Part shown: positions 28,077 through 37,526 of the stretch, piece after piece
Numbering within the stretch: the stretch's first letter is position 1
Layout of the letters: each line of letters starts with the position of its first letter
Source of the DNA: Planctomycetaceae bacterium
GTDB taxonomy: Bacteria; Planctomycetota; Planctomycetia; Planctomycetales; Planctomycetaceae
Length of the DNA: 62,161 nucleotides
NCBI GenBank assembly: GCA_041398825.1
Contig: JAWKTX010000022.1
Location: 1 to 62,161 of the forward strand
Reading direction: 5' to 3'
The notes under the pieces: model-generated
Told to the model about the DNA's origin: nothing
The model's database searches: none
The model's input: only the letters and a program-made list of their open reading frames with translations
Position numbers and translations under genes: made by a program

Positions 28077-29597
28077 ATGCAACCAATTGCCTCACAATGC
28101 AGTGAAGAACTGTTGCGACTGCTGCTTGCCGACGCGCTGACGGAGATTCAGGAAGAGCAGATCGCGATGCACCTGAATGGTTGTAAGACGTGTCGCAGCA
28201 GGTTGTAACATCTGGCAGCCGATGATGCCGCATGGCATCAGATCAGCGCCGTCCTGCGTCTGGAACACGCGAATTCCCTGTCTGATTCGGCGGGTGAATT
28301 CGTCAAACCGCTGCAGCCTCCAGAGCAGTTTCCCGCTGACTTTGCCGTCGATTTTCTCAGCCCGTCAGATCAGGTCGACTCCATTGGTCGCCTGGCAGAT
28401 ATTGAAATCAAATCAGTGATCGGCCATGGAGGAAATGGTATCGTGCTGAAAGGATTTCAGCCCGAACTGAATCGACTCGTCGCCGTCAAGGTGATGGCTC
28501 CCCATTTGGCAGCCAGTGCTGCAGCTCGCCAGCGTTTTGCGAGAGAAGCGCAGGCTACCGCCGCGATCGTTCATCCTGCGGTCATGCCAATTCTGAGTGT
28601 GAATTCAACCGGGCAATTGCCATTCCTGATCATGCCCTGTGTCGACTGCGAATCGCTTCAGCAACGGATCGACAGGGTGGGCGGCCTGTCGGTCGTTGAT
28701 GTCCTTCGTATTGGTCTTCAGGTCGCAAGAGGTCTGCAGGCAGCGCACGCCCAGGGCCTGGTGCATCGGGATGTTAAGCCGGCAAACATCCTGTTGGAAC
28801 GAGGTGTGGAACGTGTCATGCTGACCGATTTCGGGTTAGCGCGCGCGGTGGACGATGCCTCACTGACTCGGACCGGTTTAATTGCGGGCACGCCCCAGTA
28901 TATGTCGCCCGAACAGGCGCGCGGGGACGCCGTTGATCCACGCAGCGATTTGTTCAGCCTTGGAAGCGTGTTGTATGTGATGGCAACCGGTCGGCCCCCG
29001 TTTCGAGCGGAAACCAGCTACGGTATTCTTCGCCGGGTCACGGATGAAACACCACGGGCAGTGAGAGAACTGAATCCTGAAGTACCCGAGTGGCTTTGTG
29101 CCATTATTCTGAGACTTCTGGAGAAGTCTGCAGCAGATCGGTTTCAGACGGCAGAAGCCGTTGCAGAGTTGCTGGAAGACTGCCTTGCCCATGTCCAGCA
29201 GCCTGCGGCGATACCACTCCCGATCACTGCTCGATCTCTGGTCAAGTCGTCCGGGCCGTTGTCGCAGTGGCGACTCTGGCTGGCAACTATTGGTGGAGGT
29301 TTGTTGCTGGTTTTGATTGCTTATCAAACTGCGACTCTGGTTGAGGGACCATCAAACGACTTTCAAGCCGAGTACGGTACAGATAGCCAGACTGCTGTTG
29401 ATCGCAATTCCCTGGCCAGCGGTAAGCTGCTGACTCCGATTCCATCGTCATCAGGATCCGGAGTCTCAGCAACTGGACAATCGGCAGGTTTCTCTGCAGG
29501 CAGCAGTCATGATCTCCCAGATGATCCGAGCTTCGACATTGAGCAACTGCATGAAGAAATTGATCAGCTGTTGGAAGACACAAGCGAACTGCCGTGA
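28077..29597 (+). pseudogene. Ser/Thr kinase with N-terminal anti-sigma zinc finger, split by in-frame TAA
   Basis: ATG 28077 starts MQPIASQCSEELLRLLLADA and continues to HLNGCKTCRSRL, an HxxxCxxC zinc-binding anti-sigma (ZAS) motif. A TAA at 28206-28208 (codon 44) follows, but the same frame goes on without shift as HLAADDAAWHQI, VIGHGGNGIVLKGF (glycine loop), AVKVM, LVHRDVKPANIL, TDFGLARAV and YMSPEQARG, then one membrane helix (about 29275-29340) and an acidic tail. Codon 44 is probably a mutated Glu or Gln codon. Translation could restart at ATG 28416, inside the glycine loop, which would lose strand 1; a working product is doubtful. The kinase domain itself keeps its catalytic motifs. 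Confidence 0.8.
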
Positions 29598-29679
29598 AGG
29601 CAGATAGCGGGAAGGCCTCTTGAAATTGAAAACACGAATTGACGATTCAGACACTGTGATACTGCAGAGGAGATTGAAC

Positions 29680-31653
29680 ATGTGGAACGGGATTCACCTT
29701 GTGAAACTGGCTGTTTTAAAACTGTTTGCTGTGATCGTGGTCATGCCAATTGGTCTGGCTGACGAACCCATTTCACAGAATTCGAAGGACAACAATCCGT
29801 CGAAATCGGAAACGTCTGCATCCCGGATGGGCGAACCGAATCTACCGGGCTCAGGCGGTCTCAGTTCGGATAGTCTGGACCTGGATCCTGGTGGCCCTGG
29901 ATTATCACGGACAGCAACGAAGCGGTTTGTTCAGTCGGGTTCAGTGATCATTTCGTGGTCGGAAGGCAATGATGAGCTGCGTGGGTTCAGCCTCACGAAG
30001 GGCGAATGGACGAAGTTGAGTGTACATGTCAGCCCGCATCGAAGCCTTCTTCCGGTTGTCGGCGATTCCGTCGCCGCCGTTGTTCTCGACGACGCCATTG
30101 CTGCTTACAGCAGCATGGCCGGCCGTTGGGATGTGGTTAAGGTGGCAATGAACAACGCGAATCTTCCGATCGTTGACCATGATTTGGTGAGAGGCAACTG
30201 GAACGGTCACCTCTATACCTTTGCGGCGTCGACAGGTCGATGGACATCACCCACCGATCCGGAACTGCAGGGTGACTCTTTCACGTTTCTTTATTCCCGC
30301 AGAGAGCATGCCGATCTTGAGCAGCAATTCGTACAATGGCTGAATGCTGACGACAACGAATACGGACAATATCTGGGTGCAAACTTCACGGGAGTCCAGC
30401 CGTCTTTGACGTCGAAAACAGGAGCAACCAGACAGATCATGGTTGAGGGCATTCGCAAAAGTGCGCTGGAGGCTGCAAAGACAAAATTGAACCAGTTGCA
30501 GGCATCGTCAGCAAAAGACTCGGTCGCGGGGGAAACAGCAGATCATCCGGACGAGCCGGCTGCTGTGCAGAGCGATCCGTCGGACTTCGGGATATCCGAC
30601 GTGGATGTCGCGAAGGGGAATCTCGCAAAAGCTGCGGAAGAAATTGCATCGCTATCGGTCAGGTTGAAGAGTATCGAAGACCAATGTCAGCAGATTGCTT
30701 CTGAGGCACGCTCTTCAGCGGAACCATCGGCTCACAGGACTGCCCTCAGGAAACTGATTGAGCAGTCGTTCCAGGTGCGCTTTGAAATCCAGTCACTGGA
30801 GACTCAGCGCATGCAGGACAAACTGACAATCATCCGGTCCAATCTGGAAACCCGCCGTCAGAACAGGAATCGAATTGTGAATCAGCGGATCGAACAACTG
30901 GTCAGTGCCACCGGCAATGCGACACGATGGGATCGTCCGACTGAAAGCGTTGTCCCCAATGGTACCGGTGCCGGACTGTCAACGGCTTCCGACCGAGAAT
31001 CAATCAGCTTGCATGCGGAATCACAATTGGAGCCAGGTCGTGATTTGCAAGCCACTTCCAGAGTAAACGTTACCGCAGATCATCGGCTTGCTGCCGCTGA
31101 AGAATTGGCTCAAAAACTCAGACGGTTTCGGGCGGCCACGCGGGAACTGAATGCTGTACTCGCTGAAAGAAGTCAATCGCTCGAAGCGCTTCGGCAATCC
31201 GGTGCATTGCCTGCACAGGGGATCGCCTCTCGCATGGGAATGCTTCAGAAGGAAGTGGTGGAAGTCTCGTCGCAGTTAGATGAAACTCGCCGCGACTGGC
31301 AGCAGACGTGGGATACTTATCAGGCTCAGCTTGAATTGTTGCAACTGGATGCGAAGGAAGCGGAAGTTGCGTTGCATGCGGCCGGTACCAGAGCAAAAAG
31401 AATGAATCAACTGGCGGAACGAAACGCCGCCAGTGCGATCGAACAACTGGACGCAGAGACGGAATTGCAAAAATGCGAAATTCAGTATCAGCGAGCCCTG
31501 ACAATGCTGAAACTCTATGAGGATCTGATCAAAAAATCGCCGGAACTCATGCCGAACCAGCCATCTGACGATGCGGTGCGAAGCAACGAGGAAAGTCGGA
31601 AAGCTGACAGAGATTCCGTCGAATCTGAACCCATTCGTGTTCACCAGAACTGA
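29680..31653 (+). CDS. Exported coiled-coil protein (657 aa)
   Basis: ATG 29680 follows a GAGGAG box by 6 nt. The N-terminal helix (HLVKLAVLKLFAVIVVMPIG) is a signal peptide. Residues about 90-230 are beta-rich (WSEGNDELRGFSLTKGEW), reminiscent of a repeat-propeller, and then three long coiled coils follow (about 270-320, 355-410, 470-610). No domain recognised with certainty. Its role could be an envelope scaffold. It stands alone between the kinase and the converging carbamoyltransferase. Confidence 0.7.
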   Translation: MWNGIHLVKLAVLKLFAVIVVMPIGLADEPISQNSKDNNPSKSETSASRMGEPNLPGSGGLSSDSLDLDPGGPGLSRTATKRFVQSGSVIISWSEGNDELRGFSLTKGEWTKLSVHVSPHRSLLPVVGDSVAAVVLDDAIAAYSSMAGRWDVVKVAMNNANLPIVDHDLVRGNWNGHLYTFAASTGRWTSPTDPELQGDSFTFLYSRREHADLEQQFVQWLNADDNEYGQYLGANFTGVQPSLTSKTGATRQIMVEGIRKSALEAAKTKLNQLQASSAKDSVAGETADHPDEPAAVQSDPSDFGISDVDVAKGNLAKAAEEIASLSVRLKSIEDQCQQIASEARSSAEPSAHRTALRKLIEQSFQVRFEIQSLETQRMQDKLTIIRSNLETRRQNRNRIVNQRIEQLVSATGNATRWDRPTESVVPNGTGAGLSTASDRESISLHAESQLEPGRDLQATSRVNVTADHRLAAAEELAQKLRRFRAATRELNAVLAERSQSLEALRQSGALPAQGIASRMGMLQKEVVEVSSQLDETRRDWQQTWDTYQAQLELLQLDAKEAEVALHAAGTRAKRMNQLAERNAASAIEQLDAETELQKCEIQYQRALTMLKLYEDLIKKSPELMPNQPSDDAVRSNEESRKADRDSVESEPIRVHQN

Positions 31654-31788
31654 CGCACTGCGGGTGGCAGGTGGCCGGTCGTTTCAGAATATGCTGTGCG
31701 GCGTTTCTGTTTTCCGGGTATCTTTCGAATCCCGCTATTCGCAGTGCTTTGATTGTCGGTATGAATGGACCTGCATGTCCTGCCGAGT

Positions 31789-33639
31789 TCAGTCCGGGGA
31801 GAACTGGTCAAGATGAGATTTTCGTTCGGCAGCGGTGGCCCCGGGATTCTGGTCTGACTTGCGAATGACGAATTTCCCCAGAACCAGTACATCCATATCG
31901 GTCATCTGAAAACATTTCAGTGCATCGTGTGGAGTGCAAACGATCGGTTCGCTTCGCACGTTGAAGCTGGTGTTGATCAGCACGGGGCATCCTGTTTGCT
32001 GATGAAAGGCCGTCAGTAGCTGATGCAGAAGTGGATTTCGGATCTTATCAACGGTTTGCACCCGGGCTGAATAGTCGACGTGAGTCACGGCGGGGACTTG
32101 AGACCGAACTTCATTCAGGCGATCAATCCCAAACCGATGGTCACCAGCGGATGTTTCGGGGGTATCAGCCAGCCGACGACCGGGAATCACTGGCCCGACA
32201 ACCAGCATATAAGGACTTTCAGTTCCCTGTTTCAGCTCAAAGTACTCGGATGCTTCTTCTTTCAGAACGACCGGAGCAAACGGACGAAATGATTCGCGGA
32301 ATTTGATTTTCAGATTCATCACGGACTGCATCTTTGGGTTGCGGGCATCTCCGAGAATGCTGCGGTTGCCCAGTGCCCGCGGTCCGAACTCCATACGTCC
32401 CTGGAACCATCCGACAACGTTTCCCTGTGAGAGCAGATTCGCGACAAGTTCACACAATTCCATTTCATTATCACACTTTGAATAGGTGACACCCTGGGAC
32501 TTCAGAGTGTCAAGAATCTGCTGATCTGAAAATTCGGGGCCCAGCAGGGAGCCCGCCTGGCCGTCCGGAGTTTCAGCGCGGCGGGGCTTATTCAGTAGTT
32601 GATGCCAGATAAAAAGTGCATTCCCCAGGGAACCACCCGCGTCACCGGATGCTGGCTGGATCCAGACATCCTCGAAAGGACCGTGTCTCAGAATATGGCC
32701 GTTACCAACGCAGTTCAGTGCGACTCCACCGGCCAGAACGAGATGTTTCATGCCCGTGATTTTGTGTGCCTGACGGGCGAGTTTCATCATGATGTCTTCT
32801 GTGACACTCTGGACGGACGCCGCCAAATCCATGTCGCGTTGTGTCAGCGGTTCTTCTGGTGTTCGAGGCGCACCTCTGAACAGTCGGTGAAACTCTGGCG
32901 ACGTCATCGTGAGGCCGTGGCAATAGTTGAAGTAGCTCATATCCATTCGGAATGAGCCATCTTCTTTCACATCAATCAGATGATTCAGGATCAGATCGCG
33001 ATAGATCGGTTTGCCATAAGGAGCCAGCCCCATCAGTTTGTATTCACCACTGTTGACCCGGAACCCGGTGTAGTATGTGAACGCCGAATAGAGCAATCCC
33101 AGCGAATGTGGAAATCGAATCTCCTGGCAGAGTTCAATGCGGTGATCTCGCCCCATACCAATGCAGGTAGTGGCCCATTCTCCCACACCGTCCATCGTGA
33201 GTATCGCTGCCTCCTGAAAAGGCGACGGATAAAACGCGCTGGCAGCATGTGATTCGTGATGCTGCGTGAATACAACTCGCCCCTTGTAGCCGCCTCCGAT
33301 ACCGGCCCGCAATTCTCCCGGAATGTGTAGTTTCTGGCGGAGCCAGAGCGGAAGCCCCCGACGAAACGCCCGGTAACCGCGTGGTGCAAAGGCAAGCCAC
33401 GTTTCGAGCAGACGATCGAAGTGTGTCAGTGGCTTTTCATAGAAGCCCACGTAGTTCAGGTCGGCAGCGGTGATTCCGAATTGTTGCAGACAGTACTCGA
33501 CTGCATTTGCCGGAAATCGTTCGTCATGTTTCTTTCTGCTGAATCGTTCTTCCTGCGCCGCCGCCACAATTTGTCCGTCAACCACCAGTGTTGCCGCGGA
33601 GTCGTGGTAAAGGGCGGATATGCCGAGAATCGCAGTCAA
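31789..33639 (-). CDS. Carbamoyltransferase (NodU/CmcH family)
   Basis: A 616-aa enzyme with the two-domain NodU/CmcH/TobZ layout. The N-terminal ASKHA-like domain begins with AILGISALYHDSAATLVVDG, and HHESHAASAFY with TMDGVGEW is the metal and carbamoyl-adenylate site. The C-terminal domain has QGRMEFGPRALGNRSILGDA and INTSFNVRSEPIV. It transfers a carbamoyl group from carbamoyl phosphate to a hydroxyl or amine of an unknown product. The start is a TTG at 33639, right after the rhomboid stop (3-bp gap); the family start MTAILGIS fits this and no upstream ATG is available. It is the last gene of a four-gene run on this strand. Confidence 0.93.
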   Translation of the reverse strand: MTAILGISALYHDSAATLVVDGQIVAAAQEERFSRKKHDERFPANAVEYCLQQFGITAADLNYVGFYEKPLTHFDRLLETWLAFAPRGYRAFRRGLPLWLRQKLHIPGELRAGIGGGYKGRVVFTQHHESHAASAFYPSPFQEAAILTMDGVGEWATTCIGMGRDHRIELCQEIRFPHSLGLLYSAFTYYTGFRVNSGEYKLMGLAPYGKPIYRDLILNHLIDVKEDGSFRMDMSYFNYCHGLTMTSPEFHRLFRGAPRTPEEPLTQRDMDLAASVQSVTEDIMMKLARQAHKITGMKHLVLAGGVALNCVGNGHILRHGPFEDVWIQPASGDAGGSLGNALFIWHQLLNKPRRAETPDGQAGSLLGPEFSDQQILDTLKSQGVTYSKCDNEMELCELVANLLSQGNVVGWFQGRMEFGPRALGNRSILGDARNPKMQSVMNLKIKFRESFRPFAPVVLKEEASEYFELKQGTESPYMLVVGPVIPGRRLADTPETSAGDHRFGIDRLNEVRSQVPAVTHVDYSARVQTVDKIRNPLLHQLLTAFHQQTGCPVLINTSFNVRSEPIVCTPHDALKCFQMTDMDVLVLGKFVIRKSDQNPGATAAERKSHLDQFSPD

Positions 33640-33642
33640 GCT

Positions 33643-34629
33643 TCATTTCTTTCTTGCTGGAAAGGCGATGATTGCCTGCCTCGCGCCGATCAGGATGCCT
33701 GTAGCAAAGCCACTAACGTGGCACGCGTTTGCGACAGGACCCAGAGCACCTGTCATGCACAGTAAGAGCCAGGCAATGGAATAGACAACCTGACTGGACA
33801 TCAAACCTATACCAAGTTTTGGTTGAGTTAAGCCCTTCATCCAGATGTATCCGATGAGCCCGAATACGACTCCTGACATGCCACCAAATCTGGGGCCGGA
33901 GTAATAGAACTGCGTCAGATTTGAGACCACTGCGACAATGATTACCAGAGCCAGGAACCTGCGGGTCCCTCGTACGAATTCGACGGCAATGCCAAGGTTG
34001 CGCAGCCACATCAGGTTGAACAGGATATGCAGCACATTCATGTGGATAAAAACCGGCGTAACCAGTCGCCAGACTTCACCCCGCGACATCGTCTCCGTCA
34101 GCGTTTCGTTGTGGTGCGAATAGAGTTGGACACCGAAGACCGAAAGTACGTAAGTCGGCGTGGACCAGTCTTGTATCCAGAGGTTCTTCAGCAACGGAGA
34201 ATCCAGATTGTTGCACGTTTGTGGCATCCCCATCGAATTGTCCATTTGGGGAGGCCAGCGTGTACAGAGCGCGACCACAAGAATGCTGATGATCATGAGA
34301 GCCTGAGTGGCCGGATAGATACGCCACCACGGTTGTTCCCAGCGACTCCTGATACTGACGGTGTCAGTGCCTGCAGCAACCGCAGACTGATTCAGCTTCG
34401 ACCTGCGTCTTTTGATTTCCTGTACGGATTCTTTGTAGACCTCAGCAGACGGATTCTGCAGAAATGTCTCCAGAAGATTCTTTGCCTGCTGGACCTGATC
34501 GTCGTTTTCGACCCAGAGCGTCCACGCGCCGTCTTCTTCCTCGAGTGAAGACGTGATCCCCAGTACAAGCAGGTAACAAACGAAGTGCAGAGCCTGATCT
34601 TCGTTCTCAAGCCTTCCGATTTCCCGCAT
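33643..34629 (-). CDS. Rhomboid intramembrane serine protease (GlpG-like)
   Basis: A 328-aa protein with an N-terminal soluble domain (residues 1-95) and about six membrane helices. Catalytic features are present: the HMNVLHILFN motif (196-205), GMSG with the nucleophile Ser252, and the partner His304 in CHVSGFATG. Rhomboids cleave membrane proteins in or near the bilayer. Layout and size match GlpG. It lies between FHA-GGDEF (33 bp) and the carbamoyltransferase (3 bp) on the same strand. The substrate is unknown. Confidence 0.9.
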   Translation of the reverse strand: MREIGRLENEDQALHFVCYLLVLGITSSLEEEDGAWTLWVENDDQVQQAKNLLETFLQNPSAEVYKESVQEIKRRRSKLNQSAVAAGTDTVSIRSRWEQPWWRIYPATQALMIISILVVALCTRWPPQMDNSMGMPQTCNNLDSPLLKNLWIQDWSTPTYVLSVFGVQLYSHHNETLTETMSRGEVWRLVTPVFIHMNVLHILFNLMWLRNLGIAVEFVRGTRRFLALVIIVAVVSNLTQFYYSGPRFGGMSGVVFGLIGYIWMKGLTQPKLGIGLMSSQVVYSIAWLLLCMTGALGPVANACHVSGFATGILIGARQAIIAFPARKK

Positions 34630-34662
34630 GATTCACAACCTGATAATGAAGTGGATCATGTT

Positions 34663-35589
34663 TCAGGGATCCGTTGACTGAACATTATTGCGACCAGATT
34701 TCTTGGCAACATACAACCAGTGATCGGCAATTCCGATGAATTGATCCACGGAATAAGATGTCTTGCCATTCGCGCAAGCGATCCCCAAACTGCAGGTAAC
34801 CGTAATTGGCCCTGACTGTGTCTGAAAACTGGTGGATGAAATGGCCAGACGGATGCGTTCTGCAATTCGCCTTGCTTCCTTCAGGGTAACCTGCTTTGCA
34901 ATGACAATAAATTCTTCTCCACCCCAGCGTGCCAGAAAATCTTCCGGCCTGAGTTGATCTCGAACTCGTTCGCAGAAAACCCGGAGCACTTCGTCGCCGA
35001 CCAGATGGCCGTGTTTGTCATTGATGGCCTTGAACAGGTCGATATCCATCATAATCATTGCGACGCGTGCGTCTGACGACTGGCACTTCTTCAGGAGTGA
35101 CTGGAGTGTTGGAATCAAATAACTGCGGTTGAATGCATTGGTCAGAGAATCCCGGACCATAAGATCCTGAACCACCGTGTGATACTGAGCTTCCTGATCG
35201 AATGACGACAGAAATTTGAAAATCGTACCACCCAGGCGGATGAGCTCTCCGCCTTTCAGGGCAAGTGATCCGCTGATTCGGGCGTCGTTGACATAGGTTC
35301 CGTTTGTACTGTTCAGATCCTGAATCAGGTACCCTGCGTCTTCAAAAATGATCGCGGCATGATGTCTCGATGCGGCAGAATCTTCGATTGCAATCTGACA
35401 GTTAAGATCTCTTCCGAGAATCGCTCGCCGCTGGTGAATCCGAATCATATGTACGTCGGGACGGGCAGGGTAGATTTGCAGCAGGCAGCCCCGCGGCATA
35501 TCCGGTTCCTGCATACAGTTTAAATCGAAACCGCTGGCGTTCGTTTCCGCGAGTGAGATGACTTCTACTTTTTGCGTCGGTTGGTTCAT
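34663..35589 (-). CDS. FHA-GGDEF diguanylate cyclase
   Basis: A 308-aa protein. Residues 50-120 form an FHA domain (RRAILGRDLNCQIAIEDSAA, SRHHA, STNGTYVND), which binds phosphothreonine. Residues about 140-300 are a GGDEF domain with the active GGEEF motif (223-227), LTNAFNRSYL and MMDIDLFKAIND. An RxxD I-site (214-217) lies five residues before GGEEF, so product inhibition by c-di-GMP is expected. It likely makes c-di-GMP under control of a Ser/Thr kinase. It is 23 bp downstream of an HATPase gene on the same strand. Confidence 0.94.
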   Translation of the reverse strand: MNQPTQKVEVISLAETNASGFDLNCMQEPDMPRGCLLQIYPARPDVHMIRIHQRRAILGRDLNCQIAIEDSAASRHHAAIIFEDAGYLIQDLNSTNGTYVNDARISGSLALKGGELIRLGGTIFKFLSSFDQEAQYHTVVQDLMVRDSLTNAFNRSYLIPTLQSLLKKCQSSDARVAMIMMDIDLFKAINDKHGHLVGDEVLRVFCERVRDQLRPEDFLARWGGEEFIVIAKQVTLKEARRIAERIRLAISSTSFQTQSGPITVTCSLGIACANGKTSYSVDQFIGIADHWLYVAKKSGRNNVQSTDP

Positions 35590-35612
35590 GGCCGGAACTA
35601 AGCTCGATGCTG

Positions 35613-36527
35613 TTATGAGCAGGGTTTGAAAATCGCGGATTGCTGAATCGGTTCAGTCCGGTTGGCTGCACGCGAATAAAGTACCATCGTCACCTGGTTG
35701 CCTGGTTTGTTAAAGAACAGCTCATCTGAAAACGCCTGCATCATCATCAAGCCACGGCCGCTTGCCAGAATCTGCTCCGGATCATTGGCCCGTTCGAAGG
35801 CCGCCTCAACATCAAACCCGCGACCCTGGTCCGTGATTGTGAGCCAAAGTCCGGGACGTCCTGCTAATTCATGGATGGTGACAACGCGGGACTTCCATGG
35901 ATCCCGGTCTTCTCTTTCCGCTGCCATCTCCAGAAATCTGGAGGAACCATCTTCTTTGAGTGACGAACAAAGTTCGAGGTTGCCGTGATAAAAAGCATTG
36001 GCCAGGGCTTCCTCCAGCGCCATACAGAAGTGGTTGGAAGCTGAGTCGCTGGCAATCTCGAAGTCCGGGATACTCTGCAGCAGTCGATTGCGTATCACCG
36101 GTATAAAACGAGTTTGTGTGGGTATCACAAACTCTGTGCCACGAAGATATTCCGACTCCAGGACAACTGTTTCCCGGATTTGTTGCTCTGGTTGTATCAT
36201 CATGCCAATTCCCCGTATCCGAAGGGTCAGTATGTCACGGCTCAGGGATTCCCATTCACTGACACGAAGTCCCGAATCATTCTTCACACACTTCATTATC
36301 GCATAGGGTTTGTCTGAACTGGATGGCTGGGCGTCAAGTAAGTCCAGTGATGAAGCCACTTCGGCATCGAGGATTAACCAGGTCCCGTTTTGTACCGAAG
36401 CGAGGTCTGTTCGTTCCCACTCTTCCAGCGATTTGTGCTCAACCAGGAGCTCAGGAGCCAGTTTCTGGCCGATCCCGAATATGTCCAGGAAGAAAACTGC
36501 TCGGTTAGAAATGACAAGAATCTGCAT
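35613..36527 (-). CDS. Anti-sigma regulatory factor-like HATPase
   Basis: A 304-aa protein. The C-terminal half (about 165-300) is a GHKL/HATPase_c_2 domain with N-box ALEEALANAFYHGNLE, G1 ITDQGRGFDVE and G2 ASGRGLMMMQAFSDE. The N-terminal half may be a degenerate receiver or REC-like domain (ILVISNRAVFFLD). There is no H-box, so it is RsbW-like rather than a sensor kinase, and probably binds or phosphorylates an anti-anti-sigma factor. It is first in the minus-strand run. ATG 36527 is preferred over a start 16 codons upstream. Confidence 0.88.
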   Translation of the reverse strand: MQILVISNRAVFFLDIFGIGQKLAPELLVEHKSLEEWERTDLASVQNGTWLILDAEVASSLDLLDAQPSSSDKPYAIMKCVKNDSGLRVSEWESLSRDILTLRIRGIGMMIQPEQQIRETVVLESEYLRGTEFVIPTQTRFIPVIRNRLLQSIPDFEIASDSASNHFCMALEEALANAFYHGNLELCSSLKEDGSSRFLEMAAEREDRDPWKSRVVTIHELAGRPGLWLTITDQGRGFDVEAAFERANDPEQILASGRGLMMMQAFSDELFFNKPGNQVTMVLYSRAANRTEPIQQSAIFKPCS

Positions 36528-36779
36528 CGAAATAGGTCGAGTATGGGGAGGCGAAAACTTCGTCCTGAGGTCCAATCCAGAAGTTTATGTCATAAAATCG
36601 GGGCAATTCGGCGCAGCCTTCTCTGAATTCGGTACGGAATTCGTTCTCCGGTACGGTTGGGAGTGATGGTCTGCAATCCTGAGCCGCACGGTTCAGTGCT
36701 TTAAGTACGGTTCGGTTTTCTGATCGGCTCCACTTGTGCTGAAGGTCCTATTGGGACGGATCGATGGTTAAACGTCGAA

Positions 36780-37202
36780 ATGCTTGCAAGGTGTACCGCC
36801 TTTGCGGTCTTCTTCTGCGCGATCCTATTCGGACAAACCATCCATTTTCAGCAGGATGTGTGCGTCCACTCATTGGGCACCGGCACCTGTCCGAAGCTGC
36901 ATATTCGTCACGACCAGGTCGTTCGATGGAATTGTTGCCACCATCACAACAACAACCCCATTCACCGGGGCCTCCACCACGATGGAATTGCATTCGATTC
37001 ACCTTGCGGGGCAGAGACTTCAATCCCTTGGCATGATCATGATTGCGTCGTCTGTTCGATCCTGACGCAGTCATTCGATACTCCGGAACAGATTATCGAG
37101 CCAGAACGCCCCGGAATTGTGTTTCCCCGGATCACATGCAGAGACGGGTACCAAAGACGATTCTTGTGTGATTCGAGTGTCCGTGGTCCACCCTGCATTT
37201 GA
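36780..37202 (+). CDS. Small Cys/His-rich exported protein
   Basis: A 140-aa protein with an N-terminal hydrophobic helix (MLARCTAFAVFFCAILFG), then clusters of His and Cys: CCHHHNNN, then HDHDCVVCSILTQSFDTP. The last motif resembles the HxHxCxxC segment of small periplasmic DUF2946-like proteins, which suggests metal binding, perhaps copper or zinc; this is weak. It stands alone. Confidence 0.5.
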   Translation: MLARCTAFAVFFCAILFGQTIHFQQDVCVHSLGTGTCPKLHIRHDQVVRWNCCHHHNNNPIHRGLHHDGIAFDSPCGAETSIPWHDHDCVVCSILTQSFDTPEQIIEPERPGIVFPRITCRDGYQRRFLCDSSVRGPPCI

Positions 37203-37526
37203 ATTGGTTTGACCTCTCGCACAACAAATGCGGCTGTTTCTGAAGTTGCGGAGGTTGTGCTGGCCAGGTTCCAATTTCAGTTCTGCGGAAGCAATCGCAG
37301 CCATACACCACGAATGTACGCAGGTGCCTGGAAGCGATGGCTTAGAAAGGCATGCCTGTAATGTTCAGACCCATTCGGCGGCGCGGATTAACTCAAGCAG
37401 ATCGGCCTCATTCCTACCCGACCATTTCAACCAGGGCACACCACAGCCAATTTGCGGTGCCGGACCGTGAAGTGTGATGCTGTTTCCGAGGAAGAGTATT
37501 TTGTTGATTCGTATCGCCGCGGTGGT
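37203..37526. other. Intergenic, no gene recognised
   Basis: Short frames only. It lies between a plus-strand and a minus-strand gene that converge, and no clear terminator is seen. Confidence 0.3.
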
